NCBI RefSeq assembly: GCF_034427655.1
Contig: NZ_JAXOFX010000019.1
Location: 18,475 to 82,474 of the forward strand
DNA length: 64,000 bases
Direction of reading: 5' to 3'
Source: Robertmurraya_A mangrovi
GTDB lineage: Bacteria; Bacillota; Bacilli; Bacillales; Cytobacillaceae
In this document: piece by piece, positions 7,552-16,692 of the stretch
Position numbering within the stretch: position 1 is the stretch's first letter
Layout of the letters: each line of letters begins with the position of its first letter
Program-made: the position numbers and the translations under genes
Notes under the pieces: generated by a model
What the model was told of the DNA's origin: nothing
The model's input: the letters and a program-made list of their open reading frames with translations, nothing else
Database searches by the model: none

Positions 7552-9129
7552 TCACCCATTATCTGAGGTTGGTGGGGAAGGAGAAGGATTCCCTTTAATC
7601 TTTATAGGAGATTTGGTTTTTAAATAAGTAGGTCTTCTTTTATTTGACCAAATAGGAAATCTTACAAAAACATCCTTCTGCTCGGTTAGCTGAAAAGGTG
7701 CTACTGGAGTTAAATATGGGATCCCAAAAGAACGTAAACTTACTAAATGGATAACCATTAGAATTAAGAATAAAAGGATTCCATATAAACCAAGACCTGC
7801 CGCCATTAAGATTAATATGAATCTTAATAATCTAGTTGATATTGAGAAGTTATAAATAGGTGACACAAAGCTTGCGATAGCCGTTAACGCAACAATAATG
7901 ACGAGTACATTTGAGACTAGCCCTGCTTCAACAGCAGCCTGTCCGATAACTAAGGCCCCAACAATGGATACCGTTTGTCCAACAGCCCTTGGCATTCTTA
8001 TCCCCGCTTCTCTTAAAATTTCAAAGGTAAGTTCCATTACTAAGATTTCGATTACTGCAGGGAATGGAACTCCCTCTCTTTGGGCTTGAATACTAATTAA
8101 TAATTGCGTTGGCATTAATTCGTGATGATAAGTAGATAGGGCCACATATAAGGACGGTAGAACTAAAGCAATCATAAAAGAGATATAGCGAACCATCCGT
8201 ATAAAGCTCGCCATAAAATAAGGTTGATAATAATCTTCTGACGATTCAAAAAAATCTACTAGTACTCCTGGAACTGATAGGGCAAAAGGGGAACCATCAA
8301 TCATAATGGCAACCTTGCCCTCTAATAAGTGGCCGGCAATTGTATCTGGTCTCTCTGTATTAAAGACTAGTGGGAAAGGAGTAAGGGTTTTGTCGGTAAT
8401 GAATTCTTCTATGTTTCCAGAATCTAAAACTCCACCCACTTCTATTTTTTTAATCCTTTTTCTTACTTCATCCAAAATATCTTGATTGGTGATATTTTCA
8501 ATGTAACTAATGTTGACAGTCGTTTTTGTATCTGTACCAAGATGGTATCGTTCAAATTTTAGTCTTGGATTTTTTATTCTTTTTCTTATTAAACTAATAT
8601 TTGTACTAATGTCCTCTATAAATCCATCTTTTGGACCCCTTAAAATAGTTTGAGTACTTGGTTCCGTAATAGCTCTCTGCTCTGTACCCCCGATTTTAAA
8701 AGTGAGAGCTTTCGTAATTCCATCCACTAATAAAACGGCTTGACCATTTAACACATTCCAAGTAACTTGATGTAGATTTTCAACGTACTGATAAGGGACG
8801 GTAGGGAAGAACTCATCTCTTACTGTTTCAATATCATTAATCTCATGTGAAATCGATTTATTAATAGAGTTTAGCACCTTATTGGATAACTCGTTCGTAT
8901 CCAGCATCGACTCAAGATAACAAATACAAGCTTTTTGTTTCCCTAGCTTTATATCTTTCATTTCAAAGTCAAACGTTTGTACAAATAACTTGTTTATTTC
9001 ACTTTTGTTGGTCTCTAAATCTCGATAAAAATTTTTCTCTATACTCTCATCCTGGAATAATTCCTTCTCTGTGGTTTTATTAGCCTGTTTATTTTTCTTC
9101 CTCCTAAACAAAAGCTGACGCAAACTCAT
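7552..9129 (-). CDS. Spore germination receptor subunit A (GerA family)
   Basis: A 525-residue GerA-type protein. The first 300 or so residues are a hydrophilic cytoplasmic domain, including GPKDGFIEDISTNISLIRKR and the region RPDTIAGHLLEGKVAIMIDG which are strongly conserved in the family. At least four membrane helices follow. The C-terminus is a short Pro/Ser-rich tail. A-subunits with B form the receptor core, thought to act as a nutrient-gated ion channel in the spore inner membrane. AAGGAG lies 7 bases before the ATG. The start overlaps the end of the B gene by 4 bases. Confidence 0.95.
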   Translation of the reverse strand: MSLRQLLFRRKKNKQANKTTEKELFQDESIEKNFYRDLETNKSEINKLFVQTFDFEMKDIKLGKQKACICYLESMLDTNELSNKVLNSINKSISHEINDIETVRDEFFPTVPYQYVENLHQVTWNVLNGQAVLLVDGITKALTFKIGGTEQRAITEPSTQTILRGPKDGFIEDISTNISLIRKRIKNPRLKFERYHLGTDTKTTVNISYIENITNQDILDEVRKRIKKIEVGGVLDSGNIEEFITDKTLTPFPLVFNTERPDTIAGHLLEGKVAIMIDGSPFALSVPGVLVDFFESSEDYYQPYFMASFIRMVRYISFMIALVLPSLYVALSTYHHELMPTQLLISIQAQREGVPFPAVIEILVMELTFEILREAGIRMPRAVGQTVSIVGALVIGQAAVEAGLVSNVLVIIVALTAIASFVSPIYNFSISTRLLRFILILMAAGLGLYGILLFLILMVIHLVSLRSFGIPYLTPVAPFQLTEQKDVFVRFPIWSNKRRPTYLKTKSPIKIKGNPSPSPPTSDNG

Positions 9130-10241
9130 TGCTGTTTCTCCTTTTGTTGTTTTTTGATTTTGTAGATTAGAAAAGGCAATAGGGTGAGTGGAAATAAGAA
9201 TTGAAAAGGTATATGCAAATACATGGGAACAACTTTTACCCCTTCTTGTATATGCTCAGCGTAATTTTCACTTATAACAATAGTAATAAAGGCAATGATG
9301 GCTCCCATTGGTACAACCATTGTTCGATATGGCCGGTTAAATATGATTTCAAGCCCCTTTAATCCTCCAAAAAAGAACACACTAACCTTCACAATAATTC
9401 CGAACATAACGATAAATACAACGACTAAATCGACCCGTTCTATAAAATCAAGCAATGAGATTTCTCTAGCTGCTGATAACGTTGGAAAATTAGCCCGTTC
9501 CCTCATCTCCGGTCCAAGTGTTGTTAATTGAAGAATCATGGTATAGACTAACGTTATTCCACTTGCCAAAACAGCTATCATGCTAGTTTTTCCTGCATTC
9601 GCAAATTTTGTTGCATACGGAATGATAAGAGTAAACGCAATCATCTCTCCATAAGGAAAAGTAATGAATCCAGGGAAGACGACTTTTAAAATGGGGCCAA
9701 ATCCCTCCCCGAATATAGGCAACAAGTTGTTAAACTCTATTTCACCAGTCAAAAAAACTAATAATCCAATAATAAGAGCAAACGAGAAGATATAAGGGAT
9801 AAAAATTTCACTAGTTCTCCCCATTACCTCCAACCCTAAATAAATCATATAAACAATGACCATCATCATTGTCAGAGCGATGACTTCGATAGGTGTCTTC
9901 TCAAAAATCGTTGATGACATCAATTCACAAAAGTCTCTTAACACCCTTGCAGCAATATAAAAAAAGTAAACGATATAAAGGAAGATAACCGCTCTGCCAA
10001 TCCATTTCCCAAATGTAAAAATAAGAATTTCAAATAAATTTTTACCCGGTAACTTCTTTAATATATACACGTAAAAACCGGTGATTCCTACTCCACAAAC
10101 CGTCCCAATGCACTCTGCTATCCAGGCATCCTGCTTCGCTTCTCCACCAATTCCTACAACTACCGCACTACCTAATTCAAAAATATAAATAAGGATAAAT
10201 AATTGAAATAAGGACACTTTTTCGACGAGATTGTTCTTCAT
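9126..10241 (-). CDS. Spore germination receptor subunit B (amino-acid permease-like)
   Basis: A 371-residue integral membrane protein of the GerB/endospore germination permease family, part of the APC transporter superfamily, with about ten membrane helices spread over the whole length. It begins VEKVSLFQLFILIYIFELGS and contains the family stretch FPYGEMIAFTLIIPY. The B-subunit carries the germinant-binding pocket in characterised receptors. The start codon lies one base after the stop of the upstream small gene and has no good binding site of its own, so it is likely translated by coupling. Confidence 0.93.
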   Translation of the reverse strand: MKNNLVEKVSLFQLFILIYIFELGSAVVVGIGGEAKQDAWIAECIGTVCGVGITGFYVYILKKLPGKNLFEILIFTFGKWIGRAVIFLYIVYFFYIAARVLRDFCELMSSTIFEKTPIEVIALTMMMVIVYMIYLGLEVMGRTSEIFIPYIFSFALIIGLLVFLTGEIEFNNLLPIFGEGFGPILKVVFPGFITFPYGEMIAFTLIIPYATKFANAGKTSMIAVLASGITLVYTMILQLTTLGPEMRERANFPTLSAAREISLLDFIERVDLVVVFIVMFGIIVKVSVFFFGGLKGLEIIFNRPYRTMVVPMGAIIAFITIVISENYAEHIQEGVKVVPMYLHIPFQFLFPLTLLPFLIYKIKKQQKEKQQ

Positions 10242-10242
10242 A

Positions 10243-10524
10243 TTAGTTATTTTTATTTAATCCTTTTTCTTTTTTTAACCGATAATCGACTATCAAACTA
10301 GAGATGAGTCCAATTCCTAGTCCAAAATAAACCATCCATTTATTCGTCCCGGGATTAATCCTCAAGATTGTTAGAAGTGGGTATAGGAAAGAGCTCTGAT
10401 AAATAAATGTATCTATAATCGCTATTAAACCAATTAAGCAAGTTAATAAGATTGCAAAACTAATGGTTACCATTATAATCATCCTAAAAATTAGTAACTG
10501 GCCATTTAGACAGCCTGATTTCAT
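10243..10524 (-). CDS. Small two-helix membrane protein, germination receptor D-subunit
   Basis: Up to 93 residues with two clear membrane helices (about residues 13-38 and 62-82) and a Lys-rich tail. Small two-helix proteins encoded with ger receptor genes are known as D subunits and modulate receptor function in Bacillus spores. Here the D gene comes first in the operon. The start is uncertain: the first ATG (10522-10524) has no binding site, while the ATG at 10471-10473 has AGGATGA 5 bases before it and would give 76 residues, which is nearer the usual size. Confidence 0.75.
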   Translation of the reverse strand: MKSGCLNGQLLIFRMIIMVTISFAILLTCLIGLIAIIDTFIYQSSFLYPLLTILRINPGTNKWMVYFGLGIGLISSLIVDYRLKKEKGLNKNN

Positions 10525-10677
10525 AAATTTAGTTTTTACAAAATCATGGACTTTATGCTTATAAATGGTATTGATGTCAATGTCACACTTCCCAGAACAA
10601 AAGCGCTGGAGCTGGACGTGGACAATTAATATAAAAAATTATCTACAATGCGAGAAATTTATACTAAACAAAAAAAA

Positions 10678-10705
10678 AGAGTAGAAGCTTTTGCTTTTAC
10701 TCTTT
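10678..10705 (-). terminator. Terminator of the 28-residue-repeat protein gene
   Basis: The hairpin AAGAGTAGAAGC / GCTTTTACTCTT lies 25 bases past the stop and is followed on the minus strand by nine T residues. Confidence 0.85.
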
Positions 10706-10729
10706 GAGAGTTTTTATTATGAAAATAGC

Positions 10730-11668
10730 CTATTTATAAAAGTGATGATGGTGATCCTTTTTATTTCCCCAAAAGAACTCATCCTTTTTTTGAAAAGGAA
10801 ATAAATTTAACTCTTCAGCTCGATCTCTGTGCTTTGTCATGATTTCCTCAAAAAGTTCCTCAGTTGTTTTACCTTCAATGTTAAGTCCTAGTTCCGTAGC
10901 TGTTTTTTGAATTTTTATTTTCTGTACTTCTTTCACAAGCTCTCTTGTATCTTTACCGTCTGTTTTAATTCCTAGCTCTTTGGCATCTTTTTTAACTTGG
11001 CCATCTATCACTTCGCGCATAAGAGTGTGATAATCTTTTCCTTCTGTCTTAATTCCTAGCTCTTTGGCTACTTTATTAAGTTTGGTTTCTCTAACTTCCT
11101 CCGATAGCTTATCTAATGATTTTCCCTCGGTGGTAATTCCTAATAATTTCGCTTCATCCGTAACCTCTTTTGTACGAATTTCCTTTGCTAACGTATCTGT
11201 GTCTTTACCGTCTGTTGTGATTCCTAGTTCTGCAGCTTTCTTCTTAACGATATGTTTTCTTACCTCTTGAAATAATTCTTTACCTGTCTTTCCTTCTGTT
11301 TTAATGCCTAGTGACTCTGCTTTCTTTTTAATAATGGCCTCTCTAATTTCTTTTGAAATTGTTTCCGAGTTCTTGCCTTCTGTTTTTATTCCAAGTTCTT
11401 TTGCCTTCTTTTTAAGCCATTCCTCTCGAACCTGTTTTGCCAACTCTTCCATTTCTTTTCCTTCAGGATTAATGCCTAGTGTTTTTGCCTTTTCTTCTAA
11501 ATGTTCTCGAGACATACGGTGTTGGTGATGGTGACCATGAGAAAATTCATCCTTCTCATTTGTTTGGGCAACCACCGATAGATTTTTCGACGCAAACACC
11601 GGAACAGCATTAAACACTCCACCCATCAAAACCGCTGACAAAGCAAACATCATTGTTTTTTTATTCAT
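10730..11668 (-). CDS. Secreted protein of eight 28-residue repeats with His-rich ends
   Basis: A 312-residue protein. Residues 1-27 are a signal peptide ending near PVFASK. After a His-rich segment (HGHHHQH, about residues 45-51) come eight consecutive 28-residue repeats and a ninth partial one, each of the form K-A-K-x-L-G-I-x-T-E-G-K followed by x-x-x-E-L-x-K-E-V-R. The chain ends in DHHHHFYK. Each repeat looks like two short helices around a Gly-Lys turn. No named family was recognised. The His clusters suggest metal binding or retention, which is inference. The protein should be exported and left at or near the cell wall; no anchor motif is seen. It is a single-gene unit. Confidence 0.8.
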   Translation of the reverse strand: MNKKTMMFALSAVLMGGVFNAVPVFASKNLSVVAQTNEKDEFSHGHHHQHRMSREHLEEKAKTLGINPEGKEMEELAKQVREEWLKKKAKELGIKTEGKNSETISKEIREAIIKKKAESLGIKTEGKTGKELFQEVRKHIVKKKAAELGITTDGKDTDTLAKEIRTKEVTDEAKLLGITTEGKSLDKLSEEVRETKLNKVAKELGIKTEGKDYHTLMREVIDGQVKKDAKELGIKTDGKDTRELVKEVQKIKIQKTATELGLNIEGKTTEELFEEIMTKHRDRAEELNLFPFQKKDEFFWGNKKDHHHHFYK

Positions 11669-11822
11669 AAAAATCCTCCTTTATAATTGGTTACTTGCAT
11701 ATTATTTCCAAAGGTTATGAATTAACTATGAACAATTTATTAAAGATGTGTGAAGAGGTTGTTTTAAGTCAAAAATTGCTTAAGAAAGGATCACTTCATG
11801 CAGCCTTATGCGAAAACAAGCT

Positions 11823-12782
11823 TTATAAATTCAAGGTGTAAACTCTGCCTTTATTTGTTCCAGTATAGGGTAAATTCATAGAGGAGAGGATTCTTCTAGC
11901 TAAATTCGCTGAATCGTTTTGTAGAAAATCCCGCAGCTCACTATTAGTTATCGAGGAATTTATTAAAAGTTGATAGTCCTTTAATGCTGCTAGATGACCG
12001 TCTTTAGTGGTAGAAGTGCATTGGGGACAAATCCATTTATTGTTTGCTCTTTGTAGAGGGATGAAAGAACATTTTTCGCATTGAATCCCTTTAATTAATT
12101 GGTCTTTTGTGAGCTTAAACTCTTCTAAAATAGCTGGATTTTTTGGAGTATGTTGTTTTTTTAATTGACGGATGATCGATTTTATTTCTTTTTCTGTAAA
12201 AATCGTCTTTTGAAAGGACTTCTCTAGTTCTTCTATCTTTGTGGGGAGATAATCACGGTGGATTACTTTTTGAGGTAAATGCTTTCTGTCTGTCGAATCA
12301 ATGGTTGTGTTAGGGTTGCTAATGACTACTAGAGCAACAATCGGACTTATAGGGACTTTATTCAGTTCCAACCACACTTTCAATCTCTTTTGTTGATTGC
12401 TAGTCTGAATTATAGGATCGGAAAAGGCTTTTTCAGTGTCATCTTTGTAGCGAACCAGTTGGTGAAAATCTGTATCAAATACGATTTTACCTGCCATGTT
12501 TTTAATTTCGATTATGACGATGAATTTTTGCGATATAAGCATTGTATCAGTCTGGAAATAACGATTTTTTACGGGGAGACGAAGATCATGGAGAATGTAG
12601 TAGGTTTTTTTGGGTAAAAAACTTAGTGGATAATCAATCGAGCATTCACCTTTATAGCCAGCCATCGCCCGATTATATTTATCTTTAATGTGGGGATACT
12701 CTGGTAACGTTTTAGGAACCCTTTTATACAAAGCTTCCAGTTTTTGCAGGTAAATAGGCATTTCTCTTGGTTTTACGATCAT
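11823..12782 (-). CDS. NERD-domain protein with C-terminal zinc ribbon
   Basis: A 319-residue protein. Residues about 40-160 form a nuclease-related domain: AGYKGECSIDYPL, then LHDLRL, DTMLISQKFIVIIEIKNMAGKI with the Asp and Glu-x-Lys expected in the nuclease fold. Near residues 236-255 two CxxC pairs (CEKC and CPQC) form a zinc ribbon. NERD proteins of this kind are widespread in Bacillus and are presumed DNA-processing enzymes, but biochemical function is unproven. It has no close gene partner. An array of regularly spaced repeats lies about 95 bases upstream of the start. Confidence 0.85.
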   Translation of the reverse strand: MIVKPREMPIYLQKLEALYKRVPKTLPEYPHIKDKYNRAMAGYKGECSIDYPLSFLPKKTYYILHDLRLPVKNRYFQTDTMLISQKFIVIIEIKNMAGKIVFDTDFHQLVRYKDDTEKAFSDPIIQTSNQQKRLKVWLELNKVPISPIVALVVISNPNTTIDSTDRKHLPQKVIHRDYLPTKIEELEKSFQKTIFTEKEIKSIIRQLKKQHTPKNPAILEEFKLTKDQLIKGIQCEKCSFIPLQRANNKWICPQCTSTTKDGHLAALKDYQLLINSSITNSELRDFLQNDSANLARRILSSMNLPYTGTNKGRVYTLNL

Positions 12783-12875
12783 CTTATCACTCCTTTAAAA
12801 TTTTTCTCCAAATAAATTCGTTATTTCATAGATTAACTCCTTTAATTTTTATGAGTTTTATCTAGAGATTTAGAG

Positions 12876-12966
12876 ATATCATCGTTTTCGGCTTAGATAT
12901 CATCAGTTTTGAGAATATATCATCGTTTTTGAACTACATATCATCGAATTTTTAAGAATATCGTTT
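12876..12966. repeat. Five phased ATATCATCG repeats
   Basis: The motif ATATCATCG (third-to-last copy perfect, others with small changes; the last reads ATATCG) begins at 12876, 12897, 12917, 12938 and 12958, spacings of 21, 20, 21 and 20 bases. The spacers are T-rich and not conserved. Two helical turns between copies puts them on the same DNA face. The array lies upstream of the NERD gene start at 12782. Confidence 0.7.
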
Positions 12967-12994
12967 TTTCGACATAATCCAACAAAAAAATCCA

Positions 12995-13019
12995 CACCGG
13001 TCCATGGAACGGACCGGTG
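12995..13019 (-). terminator. Terminator of the hemAT gene
   Basis: The perfect hairpin CACCGGTCC / GGACCGGTG with a 7-base loop follows the stop at 13027 and is followed on the minus strand by seven T residues. Confidence 0.92.
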
Positions 13020-13026
13020 CACTACT

Positions 13027-14331
13027 CTAGTTTCGCCCTTCCTCCGCCCTCTCTAATAGTGTATTAGCTAGGACAGAAAGGTTCGTAATAGTTTCATTAA
13101 TTTCTTTAATCGAGCTGACAATCGTATCTAAATCCAGTTTGTTTCGGTCAAACATGTCCAGGTATTGTTCCATCTCCATTTTTACAGTTAGTAGTCCTGT
13201 TTTTACATCCTGGATTTTCGTTTTTGATTGTTGAGTGGACTCGTTCATGGAACTTAATAGTTTCAATAGGTCATTGATTTGATGATCACTGTCATCAATT
13301 AGTGATTTAATTTGGCTGCTCATACTTTTCGAGTTTTCTGCTAGTTTTCTAACCTCTGTTGCGACAACAGCGAACCCTCTGCCCTCTTCTCCCGCTCGTG
13401 CAGCTTCAATTGATGCGTTCAGCGCAAGTAAATTGGTTTGGTCTGCAATGTCCTCAATCCCCTTGGTCATCGTAATAATTTTACCCGATATGCTTTTCAA
13501 AGATTCTATTCCACTTAATGATGTGTCGACCTCATCTAAAACTGTTTCAAAAGTCGTAAACATTTCGTCCATTTGATGTTGATTCATGTTTGTTAAGTTT
13601 AATAGATTTTTACTGCTTTTCTGCGTCATTTCCGTTTCACTCTTAATCTGCTCTGCTTTTCCGCTCGTTTCACTTATTGATGCCTCTGTCTGTTGAACGG
13701 AAGCTGCTACCTCTTGACTGATGGAATTTAACTCCCTCTGCAAGCTTTCATTCGCATCATTGAGCTGTTTCAAGTCCGTGATTCTCGCTTGTAAATAATT
13801 GTCTACTACTAGTTGGGAGTCTAAGTTAATGACATGGGTGACAGCTAATAAAACAGTCGTTAGTTTTTCTGGTTCTCTATGGAGGGCTTCTACAATTTTA
13901 GGTATGAGAAGGGTGCTGATGGCTGAATAGGTTGCGATAAACCATTCAACAGGAAGGCCCGCTCCCATATGTGTTCCGCCGATTCTTTTACGCATGGCAA
14001 AGTATGCATCATCCAGTTCCCCACTTAATAGACTTTTAAAATAGTGAAAAAATACGTGGTATAGACGATCGCGACTCGTTTGGCTTGTCGCAATTCCTTT
14101 CAGAAGTGGAAACTGAAACAAGTGATCTAACACTTTATTTAATAGTTCATCTAACAGAGGTAACACTACTGGCTGTGCTTCCTGTAAGGCTATTAAATGC
14201 TCTTTTGCAAAACCCATGTATTGGGTACGCTCTGCAATTTTATGATTTTCTATATGTAAAATACTACTTTTTGCCGGAAAATCCATGGATGGAGCATAAA
14301 CTTTGTCATTTTTCTTTAATTGAAAAAACAT
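13027..14331 (-). CDS. hemAT: HemAT-type globin-coupled aerotaxis transducer
   Basis: A 434-residue soluble chemoreceptor. The first 185 residues are a sensor globin; His121 in RIGGTHMGAGL sits where the proximal heme ligand is found in HemAT. After a linker coiled coil comes the methyl-accepting signalling domain, with the highly conserved hairpin tip DIADQTNLLALNASIEAARA and GRGFAVVATEVRKLAE. There are no membrane helices. Length and layout match B. subtilis HemAT (about 430 residues), which binds oxygen and signals to CheA for aerotaxis. An AGGAGG site precedes the ATG by 8 bases. It is a single-gene unit with its own terminator. Confidence 0.95.
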   Translation of the reverse strand: MFFQLKKNDKVYAPSMDFPAKSSILHIENHKIAERTQYMGFAKEHLIALQEAQPVVLPLLDELLNKVLDHLFQFPLLKGIATSQTSRDRLYHVFFHYFKSLLSGELDDAYFAMRKRIGGTHMGAGLPVEWFIATYSAISTLLIPKIVEALHREPEKLTTVLLAVTHVINLDSQLVVDNYLQARITDLKQLNDANESLQRELNSISQEVAASVQQTEASISETSGKAEQIKSETEMTQKSSKNLLNLTNMNQHQMDEMFTTFETVLDEVDTSLSGIESLKSISGKIITMTKGIEDIADQTNLLALNASIEAARAGEEGRGFAVVATEVRKLAENSKSMSSQIKSLIDDSDHQINDLLKLLSSMNESTQQSKTKIQDVKTGLLTVKMEMEQYLDMFDRNKLDLDTIVSSIKEINETITNLSVLANTLLERAEEGRN

Positions 14332-14475
14332 ACGACGATCCTCCTACGAGTGTAAAATAACATTTGTATAACTTATGTTTAAATTATGTACAATTACCTA
14401 GTAAATATCAACTATAAACTCTCACATTTTTATAGACAAAAAAGGAGACGAATATTTAGCCCCCTTACCAATAAA

Positions 14476-15741
14476 TTAAGTTGATGATTCACTCCGTACA
14501 GCCATATCAACTTCAACCAACTGCTTTCTATCCAAGATCATAAATGGAATGTGAACAACTGCTTTTAAAACTACACCAATTCCAAGGATGACAATAGATA
14601 CGATTAGGGAATGCGAATCAAATAGATACCCAAACAACTGATAGCCTAGTATTTGACCGAGTGCGAATAATAGTGACATGACTGAGAAAAAGCGTCCTAG
14701 TTTACTCGCTTCTACGTTTTGCTGGTAAAAGGCTACGAAAAATGCACCGTAAAATCCCCTTACCCAGAACATACCGAATGTCACGATTGAGAAAAAGACT
14801 AGATGTCCCATGGGAACTCTACTTATATAGCCCACTACTGCCTCTATCCCTAATAAGAACAATGGAATCACCGTCACAATCATTCCAATAATTCCGTAAA
14901 ATATCCCATGCCCCACTGTAATTTTGTTTTTCACAGCTGTAACAGCAAAGACACTTAACACGATTCCGATGGTTGCAACACTTTCAACAACCCCCACATC
15001 GAGATCGGATCCATCAAAAACATTCTTTATCAAAAATGGAAATCCCATATAAAATATGGCGGTTAAAAAGATATGTGTTAACATTCCATTGATTACTAAT
15101 GATGTTAAACGGCCGTCACGAAAAACGGTGAACCCTTCTCTTAAATCCGTCAAAATGGAGTTCGAGTTCTTTTCTGCTTCTTTTGTTTTTATCTGTAAAT
15201 CTTTCAACACAAAAGCTGAAAATAGAAAAAATAAAGAGGTTAGTAAGATGACCATCTCAATTCCTAATAGACTATAGAGCAATGCTCCTAGAATGGGAGC
15301 AGCCACTTTTCCACCTTCTAAAACGGTATTCTTAATGGAATTTCCTTCTACTAAATCTTCTTTATCCAGTATATTTGGTAAAACTGTTACGAAGGCTGGG
15401 GTAAAGAACACGTTACAGGTTCCTAAAAATAATAAAAGTGCGTAAATCGCATATTCATTTAAAGGCAAAAAGAAAGCTACTCCAAGTACAACTGCACGGA
15501 GTAAATCCAAAAATACGAGAAGCTTTTTCTTATTTATTTTATCAACTATTACTCCTGCAAATAAACCAAACACTAAAGCAGGTGCGGTGTTAATAATAAA
15601 AGCCGAAGCAAACTTTGTCGCCGACTCGGTGATATCTAGTAAAAATAATGAAATGGCCATTTGTAAAGTAAAGTAGCCGAATAGAGCCAGCGTTTCTCCT
15701 AGCAAAAATCTTGTATAATCCTTATTTTTCAATATCCTCAT
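14476..15741 (-). CDS. MFS efflux transporter, macrolide-efflux-like (DHA3 type)
   Basis: A 421-residue protein with 12 predicted membrane helices. It begins NKDYTRFLLGETLALFGYF, typical of the DHA3/MefA-like drug exporters, and carries GVIVDKINKKKLLV in the cytoplasmic loop between helices 2 and 3, the family version of MFS motif A. The substrate is unknown. It is transcribed divergently from an AraC-type regulator across a 109-base gap, so the regulator probably controls it. GGAGGGATTATT precedes the ATG. Confidence 0.85.
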   Translation of the reverse strand: MRILKNKDYTRFLLGETLALFGYFTLQMAISLFLLDITESATKFASAFIINTAPALVFGLFAGVIVDKINKKKLLVFLDLLRAVVLGVAFFLPLNEYAIYALLLFLGTCNVFFTPAFVTVLPNILDKEDLVEGNSIKNTVLEGGKVAAPILGALLYSLLGIEMVILLTSLFFLFSAFVLKDLQIKTKEAEKNSNSILTDLREGFTVFRDGRLTSLVINGMLTHIFLTAIFYMGFPFLIKNVFDGSDLDVGVVESVATIGIVLSVFAVTAVKNKITVGHGIFYGIIGMIVTVIPLFLLGIEAVVGYISRVPMGHLVFFSIVTFGMFWVRGFYGAFFVAFYQQNVEASKLGRFFSVMSLLFALGQILGYQLFGYLFDSHSLIVSIVILGIGVVLKAVVHIPFMILDRKQLVEVDMAVRSESST

Positions 15742-15850
15742 AATAATCCCTCCACCTTAATTTTAAAGAAGGCAAGTGTACATATCTCGGCATTTTTTAC
15801 CATTAAAATTTGTTATAATTTGCTTAAAGACTTACAAGTGAGGGATTAAA

Positions 15851-16663
15851 ATGAAATTGTTATCAGTCAACTTGCCTCAATCTTCTTTATCCATTTATCA
15901 ATTAAATGAAAATACCGCAGATGAGTTTCACGACCATGGGCCCTTTTATCAAATTAGTATTCCTTTACTTGGTGAGCCTTTTATGGAGTTTCATGGGGAA
16001 ACGAGAAAATTGGAGGAACGAGCGGTTACGATGGTTGGGGAAGAGCACCGGAATTATGCTAATCATGAGAAAATTAAACTTCTTCTCATCAGTCTAAATC
16101 AAGAGCTTCTCACTGATGTTCTTGCGGATAAAACTGGATTTTCAAACAAAATCGAATTTGCAAAATGGGGTCAAAATTCTTCAGAGCATTTAAAGCGATT
16201 AGGTAAGAAAATCATTAAAATGATTTCGGAGGATTCTCTTGAAGACATGGAATTAAGCGAAGTTGAGTGGGAATTAGCTTCCCTATTGCTGACTATACAA
16301 GAGGGAACGCATTCAACCATCTGGGAAAAAGATCGTGCTATTTTAGGGAATCCCGCTTTACAAAAAATTATTACTTTTATCCATCAAAACTATCAAGAGA
16401 AAGTCTCTAACAAGGAGCTTGCTTCTCAATTTCAAATCAGCCAGATGCATCTCTATCGTCTGTTTCAAGAGCATCTTGGCATGACACCTAATGAATATAT
16501 AAGGGAAACTCGATTAAAAAATGCAACTAGTCTTCTTCAAAAAAGTAAGAAGGACATTACAACCATCTCCCTTGATTCTGGTTTCGGTAGTTTAAGTTCC
16601 TTTGAACGATCCTTTAAAAAGAAATACGGAGTTACACCAAAAGAATTCCGTTCAAAAACATAG
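15851..16663 (+). CDS. AraC-family transcriptional regulator
   Basis: A 270-residue regulator. The N-terminal half contains a cupin-type effector domain (DEFHDHGPFYQISIPLLGEP near residues 24-43). The C-terminal 100 residues hold two helix-turn-helix motifs: SNKELASQFQISQMHLYRLF and ITTISLDSGFGSLSSFERSF, ending in KKYGVTPKEFR, which is the AraC/XylS signature. It is divergent from the MFS exporter gene and likely controls it in response to the exported compound or a related metabolite. A TATAAT box at 15814-15819 lies 31 bases before the start codon region. GTGAGGG precedes the ATG. Confidence 0.88.
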   Translation: MKLLSVNLPQSSLSIYQLNENTADEFHDHGPFYQISIPLLGEPFMEFHGETRKLEERAVTMVGEEHRNYANHEKIKLLLISLNQELLTDVLADKTGFSNKIEFAKWGQNSSEHLKRLGKKIIKMISEDSLEDMELSEVEWELASLLLTIQEGTHSTIWEKDRAILGNPALQKIITFIHQNYQEKVSNKELASQFQISQMHLYRLFQEHLGMTPNEYIRETRLKNATSLLQKSKKDITTISLDSGFGSLSSFERSFKKKYGVTPKEFRSKT

Positions 16664-16668
16664 AAAAA

Positions 16669-16692
16669 GAGAGTTCATCACATTGAACTCTC
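16669..16692 (-). terminator. Terminator at the tatC / araC convergent junction
   Basis: The hairpin GAGAGTTCA / TGAACTCTC overlaps the stop codon of tatC and is followed on the minus strand by CTTTTTCT; it may also stop transcripts of the plus-strand regulator. Confidence 0.8.

Noticed and set aside
10590..10620. GC-rich fragment around AGCGCTGGAGCTGGACGTGG
   Set aside because: Looks like a remnant of an intergenic repeat, but too short to call and no second copy was found in the window.
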